Source: Anaerolineae bacterium | GTDB lineage: Bacteria; Chloroflexota; Anaerolineae; B4-G1; SLSP01 | DNA: 49,323 bases | Assembly (NCBI GenBank): GCA_016934645.1 | Contig: JAFGSL010000532.1 | Span: 1-49,323 of the forward strand | Direction of reading: 5' to 3' | Shown: piece by piece, positions 26,611 to 34,569 of the stretch | How positions within the stretch are numbered: position 1 is the first letter of the stretch | Layout of the letters: each line of letters begins with the position of its first letter | The notes under the pieces: generated by a model | Seen by the model: only the letters and a program-made list of their open reading frames with translations | Database searches by the model: none | What the model was told of the DNA's origin: nothing | Translations under genes and position numbers: made by a program

Positions 26611-28539
26611 TTAGTTAATCATAACGATAGAGCCCTTAACCGTGGTCTGCCCGCTGGATTCTACAGAAGCCTGGGCGTTTCCCGTGATCTTCGCGCCGAC
26701 CTGGGCTGTGGCCTGGACGTTGAGTCCGTCAATCTTGATGTCGCCTGATGATGTTTTCAGGTTGATGTTGGCTTTGGATTGAATGGTGACATCGCCGGTA
26801 CTGTCGAAGGTCAATTTACCCTTGGGCGTGACGGTGACGTCGCCTTGCATCTCGATAGTCAATGTGTTGGCAGCAGAATCAACGGTGAATTTGTTCTTGC
26901 CGGTCTTGTCCACGAGTGTGATTTGCTCGCTGCCGCTTTTGTCCGTCAGTGTGAGCGTGTGACCGCTCATCGACTTGATGATGAGCCGTTCTTCTCCTTC
27001 TTTGTCATCCAGGAGGATGAGATGCCCGCTGCGCGAGCGGATGATGCGCTGATCGACCTTCTTCTTATCATCGGACAAGATATTGCCTTCACCTTTCACG
27101 AGTTTGTCGGTGTTGTTCCACAGGGCACCTACAATGTAAGGGTAGTTGACGTCGCCATGTTCGAAGGCCACCAACACCTCGTCATCGACCTCTGGGATAA
27201 AGAGTGTGCCGCGCTCCATCCCGGCCATAGGAGCAGCGATCCGCGCCCAATTGCTGGCGAGGTCGGCGTCCTTGTATTTGGGTAACCAGGGATACATCAA
27301 CTGCACGCGCCCCAGTTCCTCGGGGTCCTCCAGGCTGGTCACTTTGGCGGTCACTACGCCATAGATGCGTTCCGGGTCACGTCCGTCGTTGCCGATGAGC
27401 AGATAGCTAAGGGTGTTGGGGTTGCGTCCGGTGACACTGAAGGTCACGCTGTACTCGCCCTGCCGGTAGCTGTGGCGAGCCTCGGTGACGTAATAATCAC
27501 CGCTAAACCGCTCGCCCACGTCCTCGACTGTAAGTAGACGTCCGGCGATAAGACGCGGATCGCCGATACGGCATTCGCCGTCGGCCTGAATGAATGTGCT
27601 CTCGGCACGCGCAAAATGTGCACCTGCCATCACCTTAGCTTGGTCAACAGTCAAGACCGGCTGGTTGACCATGATCTCTTCGGCTCCAGTACCAAAGGCC
27701 TCTTTTGCCATCGCGCTACCTTTTTTGTTCAGCCCGACCTGAGGGATGGTCCTGCTCGTATCGCTAGTGACTTTTCCTTCTAAAGCCTGTTTGGCGTGGG
27801 GATCCCAACCTTTGACAACGGCATCATCTACTTGCCCTAGCAATGTCAATCGTGGTTCGAAACGCGTTAGGTTGTCGCGCCAGCGCATCACGCCCGGCTT
27901 GGCGCTGGCGTCGCCCCGGTGGGCATCTGCCTTTTGGAAGTAGAGTGTTTTATCCTCGACGTAGACCTGGTAACCCAATGCGCGCGCCCGCGACCAAAGG
28001 AATTCCAGGTCGCTTTGGTTGTATTGCATCATGTAGGCATATTTGACAGATGAGAACCCACTCGTGTCGATTTTTTTTCCGGTGATCTGACTTGTTTCCT
28101 GTACAATGGTGTTGATAATCTGTTCGTCTGAAATCCCTTGGCCATTAGGGTTGGCGTCGCCGTAAGTGCGCGTCTTCTTGCCGCGCGTCAGGCGGTGCGA
28201 ACGATCGTAACCGCAGATGCGCACGTATGGCCGCCCATCTGCCGAGAAGAAAGGCTCAATCGCTGTGATTTCCCCGATGATGAGCGTTGCTTTGACTGCG
28301 CTGTACTCGTCTTGGATTTCATCGGTCTCGATCTCGATTTTGACCTCAACTCCAACCTTGAAAGTGTCTGTGTCGGTGTACTTCAACTTGCCTGTGTTCT
28401 GATCCAATTCGTCGTCGAAGGTAAGGGCGAACATTGCTGGCAAGTAGAGATTGGTATCCACAACCGCCTCTATCATGTCGCCGATTTTCTGGTCGTCCAA
28501 AGCTGTTCCATTGACAGTAATTATAGGATATTCTGGCAT
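26611..28539 (-). CDS. VgrG/gp27-gp5-like spike protein
   Basis: 642 aa. The N-terminal gp27-like domain (about 1-370) contains QNEQ-like elements of the phage late-control D family (YAYMMQYNQSDLEFLWSRARALGY). Next comes an OB-fold gp5 domain (about 375-470, IYGVVTAKVTSLEDPEELGRVQLMYPWLP). The C-terminus (about 480-642) is a repetitive triple-stranded beta-helix needle (GDVTVTPKGKLTFDSTGDVTI, IKIDGLNVQATAQVG) ending in VMIN. It forms the central spike that pierces target membranes. No extra effector domain is fused to it. Confidence 0.93.
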   Translation of the reverse strand: MPEYPIITVNGTALDDQKIGDMIEAVVDTNLYLPAMFALTFDDELDQNTGKLKYTDTDTFKVGVEVKIEIETDEIQDEYSAVKATLIIGEITAIEPFFSADGRPYVRICGYDRSHRLTRGKKTRTYGDANPNGQGISDEQIINTIVQETSQITGKKIDTSGFSSVKYAYMMQYNQSDLEFLWSRARALGYQVYVEDKTLYFQKADAHRGDASAKPGVMRWRDNLTRFEPRLTLLGQVDDAVVKGWDPHAKQALEGKVTSDTSRTIPQVGLNKKGSAMAKEAFGTGAEEIMVNQPVLTVDQAKVMAGAHFARAESTFIQADGECRIGDPRLIAGRLLTVEDVGERFSGDYYVTEARHSYRQGEYSVTFSVTGRNPNTLSYLLIGNDGRDPERIYGVVTAKVTSLEDPEELGRVQLMYPWLPKYKDADLASNWARIAAPMAGMERGTLFIPEVDDEVLVAFEHGDVNYPYIVGALWNNTDKLVKGEGNILSDDKKKVDQRIIRSRSGHLILLDDKEGEERLIIKSMSGHTLTLTDKSGSEQITLVDKTGKNKFTVDSAANTLTIEMQGDVTVTPKGKLTFDSTGDVTIQSKANINLKTSSGDIKIDGLNVQATAQVGAKITGNAQASVESSGQTTVKGSIVMIN

Positions 28540-28559
28540 TCTGCCGCTCCTCTGGGCTC

Positions 28560-29279
28560 TTAGGACAATGGCGGTAAGATTAGAATTTGTCCCGGTTGCA
28601 GTGCTCTGGGATCGCGCAACCCATTGGCTTGTGCTAGATGCCGCCAGTGATGGGGTGCGCCGTATTCGCGGTAGGCGATCATATCGAGCCGCTCGCCTTG
28701 ACGAACGATATGTGTTTTTCGGGCTTCCGTGCGTGTCGTTGGGTTGGTTGAGCCTGAATAGTCATCACTGTCATCGTCTTGCAGAAAGTCGATGTTCGCG
28801 GTGGCCCGAATGGGTGTGCCGTCTGGGTCGAAGAGCGTATAATCAATGACCACTTTTTTGACCACGGCAAGAAAAAGGGTGAGCGCGCCCCATTGAAACG
28901 CGACACGTGGGGGCCATTCTCTGTTTTCTGCAACTTCGCCAAACATCATCGCAAGTTTTAGAAGTTCGTTTGTGTACATCCGCACGTCGCGATACTCGAA
29001 ATTCTGGCTAGTGTCGAAAACGAGTTTCAGGCTATACTCCGCTTGTTTCCCGCCACTGAATCTGACATCGGGCGTGTTGCGTGTTGACATAGAGTCGCCC
29101 TCTTTCCAGTCGAGGCTTTTGGTGATCTGGATGTGTTCGGGGTTGAACTGGAATTCCAAATCGACATAACCCTCATCGAGCATCCCTAGATCGACGGTGA
29201 CAATCCGCGCTTTCTCCTGGCTCAGGCCTAAATCCGTGAGTGCATCGGGGGCAGCCATCGCCATGCTTGCTATTGACAT
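28560..29279 (-). CDS. LysM-domain tail protein (eCIS tube/hub connector)
   Basis: 239 aa. Residues about 20-180 are the CIS tube-type domain (LEFQFNPEHIQITKSLDW, LVFDTSQNFEYRDVRMYTNELL). The C-terminal LysM (VRQGERLDMIAYREYGAPHHWRHLAQANGLRD...LQPGQILILPP) is complete. In related systems this protein joins the tube to the spike hub. It has AGAGGAG upstream and lies 20 bp before the spike gene. Confidence 0.9.
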   Translation of the reverse strand: MSIASMAMAAPDALTDLGLSQEKARIVTVDLGMLDEGYVDLEFQFNPEHIQITKSLDWKEGDSMSTRNTPDVRFSGGKQAEYSLKLVFDTSQNFEYRDVRMYTNELLKLAMMFGEVAENREWPPRVAFQWGALTLFLAVVKKVVIDYTLFDPDGTPIRATANIDFLQDDDSDDYSGSTNPTTRTEARKTHIVRQGERLDMIAYREYGAPHHWRHLAQANGLRDPRALQPGQILILPPLS

Positions 29280-29303
29280 AGGTTCACTCCTCTTCTTGCG
29301 CGG

Positions 29304-31790
29304 TCACTTCACGCCGCGCGGCATACGTTCACGTTCAACGGCCAACAGCCGCTTGACGATAGGGTAGATACGGTGTGCCAGTTGCATCAAGTTGATAGGT
29401 TCGAATTCTTCAGCCTCTTCTTCCGCACGTTGCACGATGGGGGCAGATTGCACACTCAAGGTATCACCAGTTTCCATCGGTGTGCGCTGGATAGTCTCCG
29501 CCAGAGTTGGAGGGGATGCAGGTTCTTGTTTTTGGGCGGGCGGTATGGTTTGTGGGCGCGCCAGGGGCATAGCCGGCGATTCCACTTCCGGTGATGGGGG
29601 GAAAACAGTCCTCTTGGTTGAGGACGTTGTCCTCTGTGCTGGTGGGGTGCTGCTGGTTGGCGTTGCGCGTGGCAGGTTGAATAGTGGCAAGCGGGTCTCA
29701 CCTTGTGCCAGTAAATTCTCGTATTGGGCGCGTGCAGCCATCGGTGTAGGCGTTGGCTGATCAGTGGATGCCGTCTGCTGTTCTCCCAATCGTAGCACGG
29801 TCAAATCAGGCATTGGCCCGATGCGTTGGACAGGGGTTCGCGCGTAGAGTGCAGGGGATGCCATCCATGGCGGTGTCCCACGGTTGTAAAGGGGCGCGCG
29901 TGGTGTCAGGGCTGGTGATGATGGTGTGCCAGGCTTGTGCTTGCGTTGGACAGTCATGACTGCGCGCCTAGCTGACGCTGACGGGCGGCTCAGGGCTACC
30001 TGTGCGTGGGCAGTCGCCTGGGCCTGGATATCGTGACCCGACATCAGCAGAGGTGCTTCGGTGATGGTGGCTATTGTTGATTCTTCTGCGGATGGCTGCT
30101 GCAAGTGCAATAACCGTGCGGGTGAGGTTGCCGATTCTATCGCCTGACGTTGCACTCTTGGCGCTTGGATCGGGGGTGCCAAGGGGAGTGATTCCGGTTC
30201 GGTGGGGGCTGGCTCCCTGCGAGGTTGTATGAGCGGAAAGGGTGCAGCCTCACGCCGCTCTAGGCGCGCGATGGATAGCATTTCCGGCGGAGGGTTTTCG
30301 ACAGCATCCGCCAGCCGTGGTATGCGTGGGGACGCTGCTGGAAGCTCAGATTCACCGGCTAGAGGGTTTTCTCGCGGTGGCTTTGCCGGTGAAGGTGCGG
30401 CTACTTCCTGGTGCGGTATCGGGACGGCTTGGCGCGTGGGTTCGGCGGTTGTGGGGCGCGCGGAGGACGCTGCTGGAGTCGGCGTCTCTGCCGGCGCGCG
30501 TCGAATCGCCGGCGATGTGCTTTCCCGCTGTCCAATTTCTGGAGAGGCGGTTTGTGAGGGTGGCTTAGTCGCCAATGGCACTGCCAGTTTCACTTCGCGT
30601 GGCGTGGGGGTCTCCAGTGTGCCAGACGTCGGCATCTGCGTGACTTCACGCCGAATGGGTGATACGGTGCTAGTCGTCAGCGTCTCAATACTCGGCGCGG
30701 GTGCAGTGGGTGTAGGAGAAGGCGACGGAGTCGTCGTGGGCGCGGATTGTGCGATCGGCAGTTTAGGACTCACACGCGGTGGAGTAGGATGTTCCGTTGC
30801 GGTTCGTGTGGGTATGAGCGGTCGCGCTGCCGCTTGTGGCTCTGCTTCACGGGCGAATTTTGGAGGTGGTGGTGATATTTCCGCTATGGGCGTCCGTTGG
30901 ACTGAAGGCGGGGCTGCTTCCTTGCCCGGCTGTGGTTGTGGTTTGGCGCTCGCCTGGGGCACGGACCGGATCGTCGCGGGCGATCTAGGGACAGAAGGGG
31001 GGGGCGAATCTAACGGCGCGCGCGGCATTTTTGCCGGAGCCTCTTTACGCTGCGCCAGCGTTAGTTTTGGCGCGGACGGTTTACCCGTATCCTCTTGGGC
31101 CGTTTCTGGACGCTCTTCATCTACTTCCCGCTTCTGTGGCGGGGGAAATTCTTCTACACGTGCGTAGCGCCGCGCGTTGGGGGGCGGTGGTTGGCGTTTT
31201 GGCGCGCGTTTCGTTGTTTGCGCGGGGGATGCGGAGCGTTTTGGCATGGGTGGAATCGGTGTGCCACCTGACAGCGGCGGAATCGGTGTACCGCCTGACA
31301 TCGCTGTGATCGGTTTGCCACCTGATTTGGCGAGCAGTGCACGTCCCAAATCAAAGATGCTGGGGCCTGTGACCGTCGAACCTTCTGCTGTGCCCGATCC
31401 TACGGCGAGAGGTAAGTCCACAGTGTCTTGAAAGCTTTGTGGAGATTCGACAGGATGGAGACGCGCGCTGACCAGTTCCAGCATCTGGTTGCGTTGGATG
31501 ACGCTTTGATTGAAGTTTTTGACCAGATCGGGTTTCAGCGCACCCACGTCGGGCTTCCAGACGATTGCGCGTTCCTGCCGGCGCTGGGCACGGTTGAGTA
31601 ATGCCCGGGTGTTCTTGAGCGTCAGTGGTGTGGGGGGACGTTGCGTGAGGGTGGGTTTTGTATCTTGAGCTTCCAGCCGCTGGCGCACCCAGGGTGAAAG
31701 TGCACGGCGCGTGCGTTGCTTTAGCATTTCTGCTGCCCGCTGGATGTAAGTAGACCGCGCGTCTGCGCCTGGATTTGGTTGTTCTGGCAC
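29304..31790 (-). CDS. Large proline-rich, mostly disordered eCIS protein with conserved-looking ends
   Basis: 828 aa starting at GTG behind CCGGAG. The N-terminal 115 residues look ordered and basic (YIQRAAEMLKQRTRRALSPWVRQRLEAQD, VIQRNQMLELVSARLHP). Residues about 120-770 are low complexity, rich in Pro, Ala, Ser and Thr, with short repeats (SGGTPIPPLSGGTPIPPMP) and scattered IQR/VQR motifs. The last 30 residues form a short helix (INLMQLAHRIYPIVKRLLAVERERMP). It lies between a tube gene and the LysM gene. The place is that of a tape-measure or hub-linker protein, but so much proline argues against a helical ruler. I do not recognise the family; it may line the tube or hold cargo. Confidence 0.7.
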   Translation of the reverse strand: MPEQPNPGADARSTYIQRAAEMLKQRTRRALSPWVRQRLEAQDTKPTLTQRPPTPLTLKNTRALLNRAQRRQERAIVWKPDVGALKPDLVKNFNQSVIQRNQMLELVSARLHPVESPQSFQDTVDLPLAVGSGTAEGSTVTGPSIFDLGRALLAKSGGKPITAMSGGTPIPPLSGGTPIPPMPKRSASPAQTTKRAPKRQPPPPNARRYARVEEFPPPQKREVDEERPETAQEDTGKPSAPKLTLAQRKEAPAKMPRAPLDSPPPSVPRSPATIRSVPQASAKPQPQPGKEAAPPSVQRTPIAEISPPPPKFAREAEPQAAARPLIPTRTATEHPTPPRVSPKLPIAQSAPTTTPSPSPTPTAPAPSIETLTTSTVSPIRREVTQMPTSGTLETPTPREVKLAVPLATKPPSQTASPEIGQRESTSPAIRRAPAETPTPAASSARPTTAEPTRQAVPIPHQEVAAPSPAKPPRENPLAGESELPAASPRIPRLADAVENPPPEMLSIARLERREAAPFPLIQPRREPAPTEPESLPLAPPIQAPRVQRQAIESATSPARLLHLQQPSAEESTIATITEAPLLMSGHDIQAQATAHAQVALSRPSASARRAVMTVQRKHKPGTPSSPALTPRAPLYNRGTPPWMASPALYARTPVQRIGPMPDLTVLRLGEQQTASTDQPTPTPMAARAQYENLLAQGETRLPLFNLPRATPTSSTPPAQRTTSSTKRTVFPPSPEVESPAMPLARPQTIPPAQKQEPASPPTLAETIQRTPMETGDTLSVQSAPIVQRAEEEAEEFEPINLMQLAHRIYPIVKRLLAVERERMPRGVK

Positions 31791-31817
31791 GTTTTTGCTC
31801 CGGTGCTTTTGTTAGGC

Positions 31818-32546
31818 CTATAGCAGATTTGCGGCTCCTGCCGTTATGCTCATCGGCGTAAGGACTTCATAGCTGAGTGACAATCCATGATGGGCGATTT
31901 CCAATGTCTCTATGGCAACTTTTTCACTTGTTGTATCGAGATCGGACACTTTCCATTCTACAGGATAGGCATCTTCGATGTCCCAGTGTTTGATTTTGCC
32001 GAATCCGCCGCCCATCGCAGTGATGAACTGGTCATAACTCTCGCCTTCTCCTAGCATGTTGCCCGAGACAGCATTTGCAAATGCGGTAACCAAGTTGTGC
32101 CCAGGAGCACCTTGGATGATTGAGAAATTGATACGGCGCACTTTGGTGTTGTACCGCCCATGCGTCATCCAGCTCCAGAGTTGTCGTGATACGGTAAGGC
32201 CGCGTTTGAGTGTGATATTGCTAAACTCCATCCGTCCAGGGAGCTTGTGTACGAAGTTGTTGACGCCGCCCTCTTTGACCGTTTCGGTGCCGCGTTTCAA
32301 GCTTAGTCCGCTGCACTCAGAGAACGCGCCGACGATGATGCCAGACAATTCGACGTAGAACAGATAGGCCGGTGCTGGGTCGAATCGCATCCCCGACCCC
32401 TTCTCCCAGGAGCGGGTGCCGTAGGCTGTGACGGCGCTCGCTGCCGCGCCAGCAAGGCGCGAGGCAGCCAAATCAGCGGTTTTGAGTCCTGATTCTGCTA
32501 GATTTGCTTCCCACAAAGCTGGAACATCTTCATCAATTAGGGCCAT
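31818..32546 (-). CDS. Tail tube protein (third paralogue, long form)
   Basis: 242 aa. The gp19/tube fold spans about 65-235: FYVELSGIIVGAFSECSGLSLKRGTETVKEGG, LPGRMEFSNITLKRGLTVSRQLWSWM and HWDIEDAYPVEWKVSDLD. The N-terminal 60 residues are an Ala-rich helical extension absent from the other two tube proteins here. In related systems such a divergent tube protein makes the tube initiator ring on the baseplate. The ATG at 32546 (AGGAGACACCT upstream) is preferred to an upstream in-frame start. Confidence 0.9.
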   Translation of the reverse strand: MALIDEDVPALWEANLAESGLKTADLAASRLAGAAASAVTAYGTRSWEKGSGMRFDPAPAYLFYVELSGIIVGAFSECSGLSLKRGTETVKEGGVNNFVHKLPGRMEFSNITLKRGLTVSRQLWSWMTHGRYNTKVRRINFSIIQGAPGHNLVTAFANAVSGNMLGEGESYDQFITAMGGGFGKIKHWDIEDAYPVEWKVSDLDTTSEKVAIETLEIAHHGLSLSYEVLTPMSITAGAANLL

Positions 32547-32629
32547 AGGTGTCTCCTTGAAAATCACAAAATGAGCAAATTAAAAAATCTGAAAATCCGT
32601 TGTGATAGATGGATACATCTGCTGAATTA

Positions 32630-32800
32630 TTATCGTAATAGCATGCCTTGGCGTTCGTTCTCCAGACGCAACTCGTGCTTAAGCAATTCGATGACGGCTT
32701 CTGCTAGTGCTTCCAGCTCAGCATTCTCTATATCCCCAAAGACGTATTCGTCGTCGCCTTCGAGAGCGTATAGGCCTGATTCATCGTAAATTTGCGGCAT
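32630..32800 (-). CDS. Small acidic 56-aa protein in the tail cluster
   Basis: Frame MPQIYDESGLYALEGDDEYVFGD... continuing as a predicted amphipathic helix (ELEALAEAVIELLKHELRLENER). The ATG is two bases after the TAG of the -1 frame extension, so re-initiation is likely. A small ORF at this place between chaperone and tube genes fits a tail-assembly factor, but I do not recognise it. Confidence 0.6.
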   Translation of the reverse strand: MPQIYDESGLYALEGDDEYVFGDIENAELEALAEAVIELLKHELRLENERQGMLLR

Positions 32801-32802
32801 AT

Positions 32803-32973
32803 CTATTTCTGACTGGCTTCATTAAGCCTGCGATTGATTTTGGCGACCTCTGCAACCCAACGGCGACGTTGCCGGTGCTCTAGGTTGAGGATGTCGTCAA
32901 GTGGCCAGTGAAAGTGATAGGCAACGTAGGCTACCTCCTCATGCAGGCGATCGAGGGGGTAGCCTATGATACC
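32803..32973 (-). CDS. DUF6760-like extension in the -1 frame of the tail chaperone
   Basis: Encodes GIIGYPLDRLHEEVAYVAYH, then FHWPLDDILNLEHRQRRRWV and about 18 more residues, the pattern of small DUF6760-type tail proteins. From the TAA at 33007-33009 to the TAG at 32803-32805 this frame has no ATG, GTG or TTG. It becomes continuous with the upstream chaperone by a -1 slip on the G8 run (32972-32979): GGG GGG then GGT ATC. The fused product would be 177 aa. This parallels the G/G-T frameshift of tail-assembly chaperones. An indel in the homopolymer or a rare ATC/ATA start are the alternatives. Confidence 0.7.
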   Translation of the reverse strand, partial: GIIGYPLDRLHEEVAYVAYHFHWPLDDILNLEHRQRRRWVAEVAKINRRLNEASQK

Positions 32974-33335
32974 CCCCCCAGATTTGCCAAATCGATCTCG
33001 AGGGTGTTATTGCAATGGGGGCAGAGCACTGAGCGTGTAGTCCTGCCGGTTTCGTTGATTTGCCGGTAGAACTCCTGGAGATAGGCCAAGTCGGCGGCAA
33101 AGAGATTCTCGACAACGCTGGTGTTGATGTGTTGTAGTTCTCCCAGGCTTGTGATCACGCGGGCGAGCAGCACGATGACCAGGTATGCCTCGTTGGACTG
33201 CACCCGCATATCGTTAAGGGGCGTAATCTCGTCCATCGCCGTCGCCAGGCGCATGGTGCCGCGCTTGTGAACATTGCCCTCGCGGTCTACATATCCTACC
33301 GGCAGTGTGAATTCGAATTCGGTTTGCAAGCTCAC
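32964..33335 (-). CDS. Tail-assembly chaperone-like protein with CxxC end
   Basis: 123 aa from a GTG at 33335 with GGAGG at correct distance; an earlier TTG at 33350 overlaps that ribosome-binding site and is rejected. The sequence (FEFTLPVGYVDREGNVHKRG, RLATAMDEI, EAYLVIVLLARVITSLGEL) is of the type annotated in phage and eCIS clusters as tail or baseplate-hub assembly chaperone. The C-terminus SVLCPHCNNTLEIDLANLGG holds a CxxC that may bind metal with a partner. The normal stop TAG is 6 bases after the G8 slip site, so two products are expected: a short one and the DUF6760-fused one. Confidence 0.8.
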   Translation of the reverse strand: MSLQTEFEFTLPVGYVDREGNVHKRGTMRLATAMDEITPLNDMRVQSNEAYLVIVLLARVITSLGELQHINTSVVENLFAADLAYLQEFYRQINETGRTTRSVLCPHCNNTLEIDLANLGGVS

Positions 33336-33382
33336 GGTCAAAACCTCCAAAGGTAGATTGTTATTGATGATGGTTGTTTATA

Positions 33383-33432
33383 CCTTTCGGGAAGCTGTAC
33401 ACGGTCATTACCCTATCTAGCTTCCTGAAAGG
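33383..33432 (-). promoter_or_regulatory. Hairpin between tube 2 and chaperone genes
   Basis: CCTTTCGGGAAGCT pairs with AGCTTCCTGAAAGG (14 positions, one wobble) around a 22-base loop. It sits 28 bases after the tube gene stop. It probably dampens read-through or blocks 3' decay so that tube mRNA is more abundant than the low-copy parts downstream. Confidence 0.6.
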
Positions 33433-33460
33433 CAAACACTTTTACAATGCGTGACTGGTT

Positions 33461-33952
33461 CTAGACAGGCTTAAGCTCTATAGTTTCGGCGGCGATAGTA
33501 ATGGCTATACGTGCTGATGAGGCAGCCGTATATTGATTGTAGCTGAACCCTGAGAGTTTAATGGGCCATGCGTTGTGGAAGTCCCAATGTAAGTAATCTC
33601 TACCAGATCTACACATTGTGACAGAGCCGCTTCTTCGCGCTTGTATAATAAGTCCATTGGATGCTTCCATAAACCAGTTATAAAGCTCTTCGTATAAGCC
33701 AAATCCGCGTGTCAGTGTGAAGGGATGGAATGTGGTCGCTCCGGGAATATAGAGAGTTGTGGAGAGCCCTGATTCAAATACGAGGTTATATTCCATTTTC
33801 GCGATCGTCATATCCCCACCGGTGAGTCCATAGAAAATGCCTTCGAGTTTGCCTTCAACTCGAAGGTCGAATTCGTAATTCGATAGATCATTGATCTTGG
33901 CACTCTCTCCTAGATTTTCCCAAACTTTGCGATCATGTTGAAGAAACGGCAT
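33461..33952 (-). CDS. Tail tube protein (second paralogue)
   Basis: 163 aa, gp19/tube fold: YEFDLRVEGKLEGIFYGLTGG, FHPFTLTRGFGLYEELYNWFM and YLHWDFHNAWPIKLSGFS. It starts at ATG behind GAGGAGTG. Its divergence from the neighbouring tube 1, and a more A/T-rich sequence by eye, suggest an old duplication or separate acquisition. It may form a minor ring. Confidence 0.88.
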   Translation of the reverse strand: MPFLQHDRKVWENLGESAKINDLSNYEFDLRVEGKLEGIFYGLTGGDMTIAKMEYNLVFESGLSTTLYIPGATTFHPFTLTRGFGLYEELYNWFMEASNGLIIQARRSGSVTMCRSGRDYLHWDFHNAWPIKLSGFSYNQYTAASSARIAITIAAETIELKPV

Positions 33953-33986
33953 AACACACTCCTCAGATTACATCTCCTCTGAAGGA

Positions 33987-34036
33987 GTGCGTTCTAGTGA
34001 AGGAAAGCTTTGCTTTCCCTTGGCGCTAAAACGCAC
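33987..34036 (-). promoter_or_regulatory. Nested hairpin between tube 1 and tube 2 genes
   Basis: GTGCGTT (33987-33993) pairs with AACGCAC (34030-34036). Inside it GGAAAGC-TTT-GCTTTCC forms a perfect inner stem. It follows the tube 1 stop by 23 bases, the same arrangement as after tube 2. Confidence 0.6.
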
Positions 34037-34058
34037 CCCTTTCAAGTTGTTACGTGAC

Positions 34059-34505
34059 CTACGACACGCGGAGGATGCCCTCGTGTACGATGGTCATTTC
34101 CTCTACCATCAAGTTTTGACCGCCGGAATCCATCTCCGGGCCGGTGACTTTGCTGGGCCAGGCGTTATCCAGGTTCCAGCGGGCGATCTCCTCACCCGAC
34201 TGGTTGTACGCGATGACCGAGCAGTTGGTGCGCGCGTCATCCACCTTGCCATCGACAACCATCTGCCGCCATTCCCAGACGTCGACATTGCTGGTCACAC
34301 CCCGGCTGAGGGTGATGTCCGTCCACGAAAGACGTCCTGGAATCTTCTGAATGATGGTCTCGCCGGTGTCTGGATTGACGATCTTGTGCTCGACGACCTC
34401 ACTCTCGGAGCCAATGCCAGTGACCTTGGTGAAATAGCCGCTGAGCTTCCCCTCGATCTCCAGACCAAAATTAAATGCTACTAGGGGATTCTCTATATCT
34501 GCCAT
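34059..34505 (-). CDS. Tail tube protein (main, Pvc1/Hcp-like)
   Basis: 148 aa, the usual size of the main eCIS tube subunit. Landmarks are FNFGLEIEGKLSGYFTKVTGIGSESEVVEHK, KIPGRLSWTDITLSRGVTSNVDVWEW and ARWNLDNAWPSKVTGPEMD. Hexamers stack to form the inner tube that carries cargo. AAGGAGGTAACAAG precedes the ATG. Being directly after the sheath gene and followed by a stable hairpin fits a highly expressed structural gene. Confidence 0.93.
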   Translation of the reverse strand: MADIENPLVAFNFGLEIEGKLSGYFTKVTGIGSESEVVEHKIVNPDTGETIIQKIPGRLSWTDITLSRGVTSNVDVWEWRQMVVDGKVDDARTNCSVIAYNQSGEEIARWNLDNAWPSKVTGPEMDSGGQNLMVEEMTIVHEGILRVS

Positions 34506-34569
34506 AACTTGTTACCTCCTTAAGAATTTGCAAAGACGATGTTTTGCCCGTCAGGGGCTGTTGAAAGGT

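Noticed and set aside
30202..31167. 321-codon plus-strand frame rich in Gly, Val and Ser
   Set aside because: Antisense shadow of the proline-rich gene; proline codons read backwards give Gly/Val-rich frames. No ribosome-binding site or known domain.
33335..33350. TTG at 33350 as start of the chaperone
   Set aside because: The GGAGG ribosome-binding site lies directly behind that TTG, so translation should start at the GTG at 33335.
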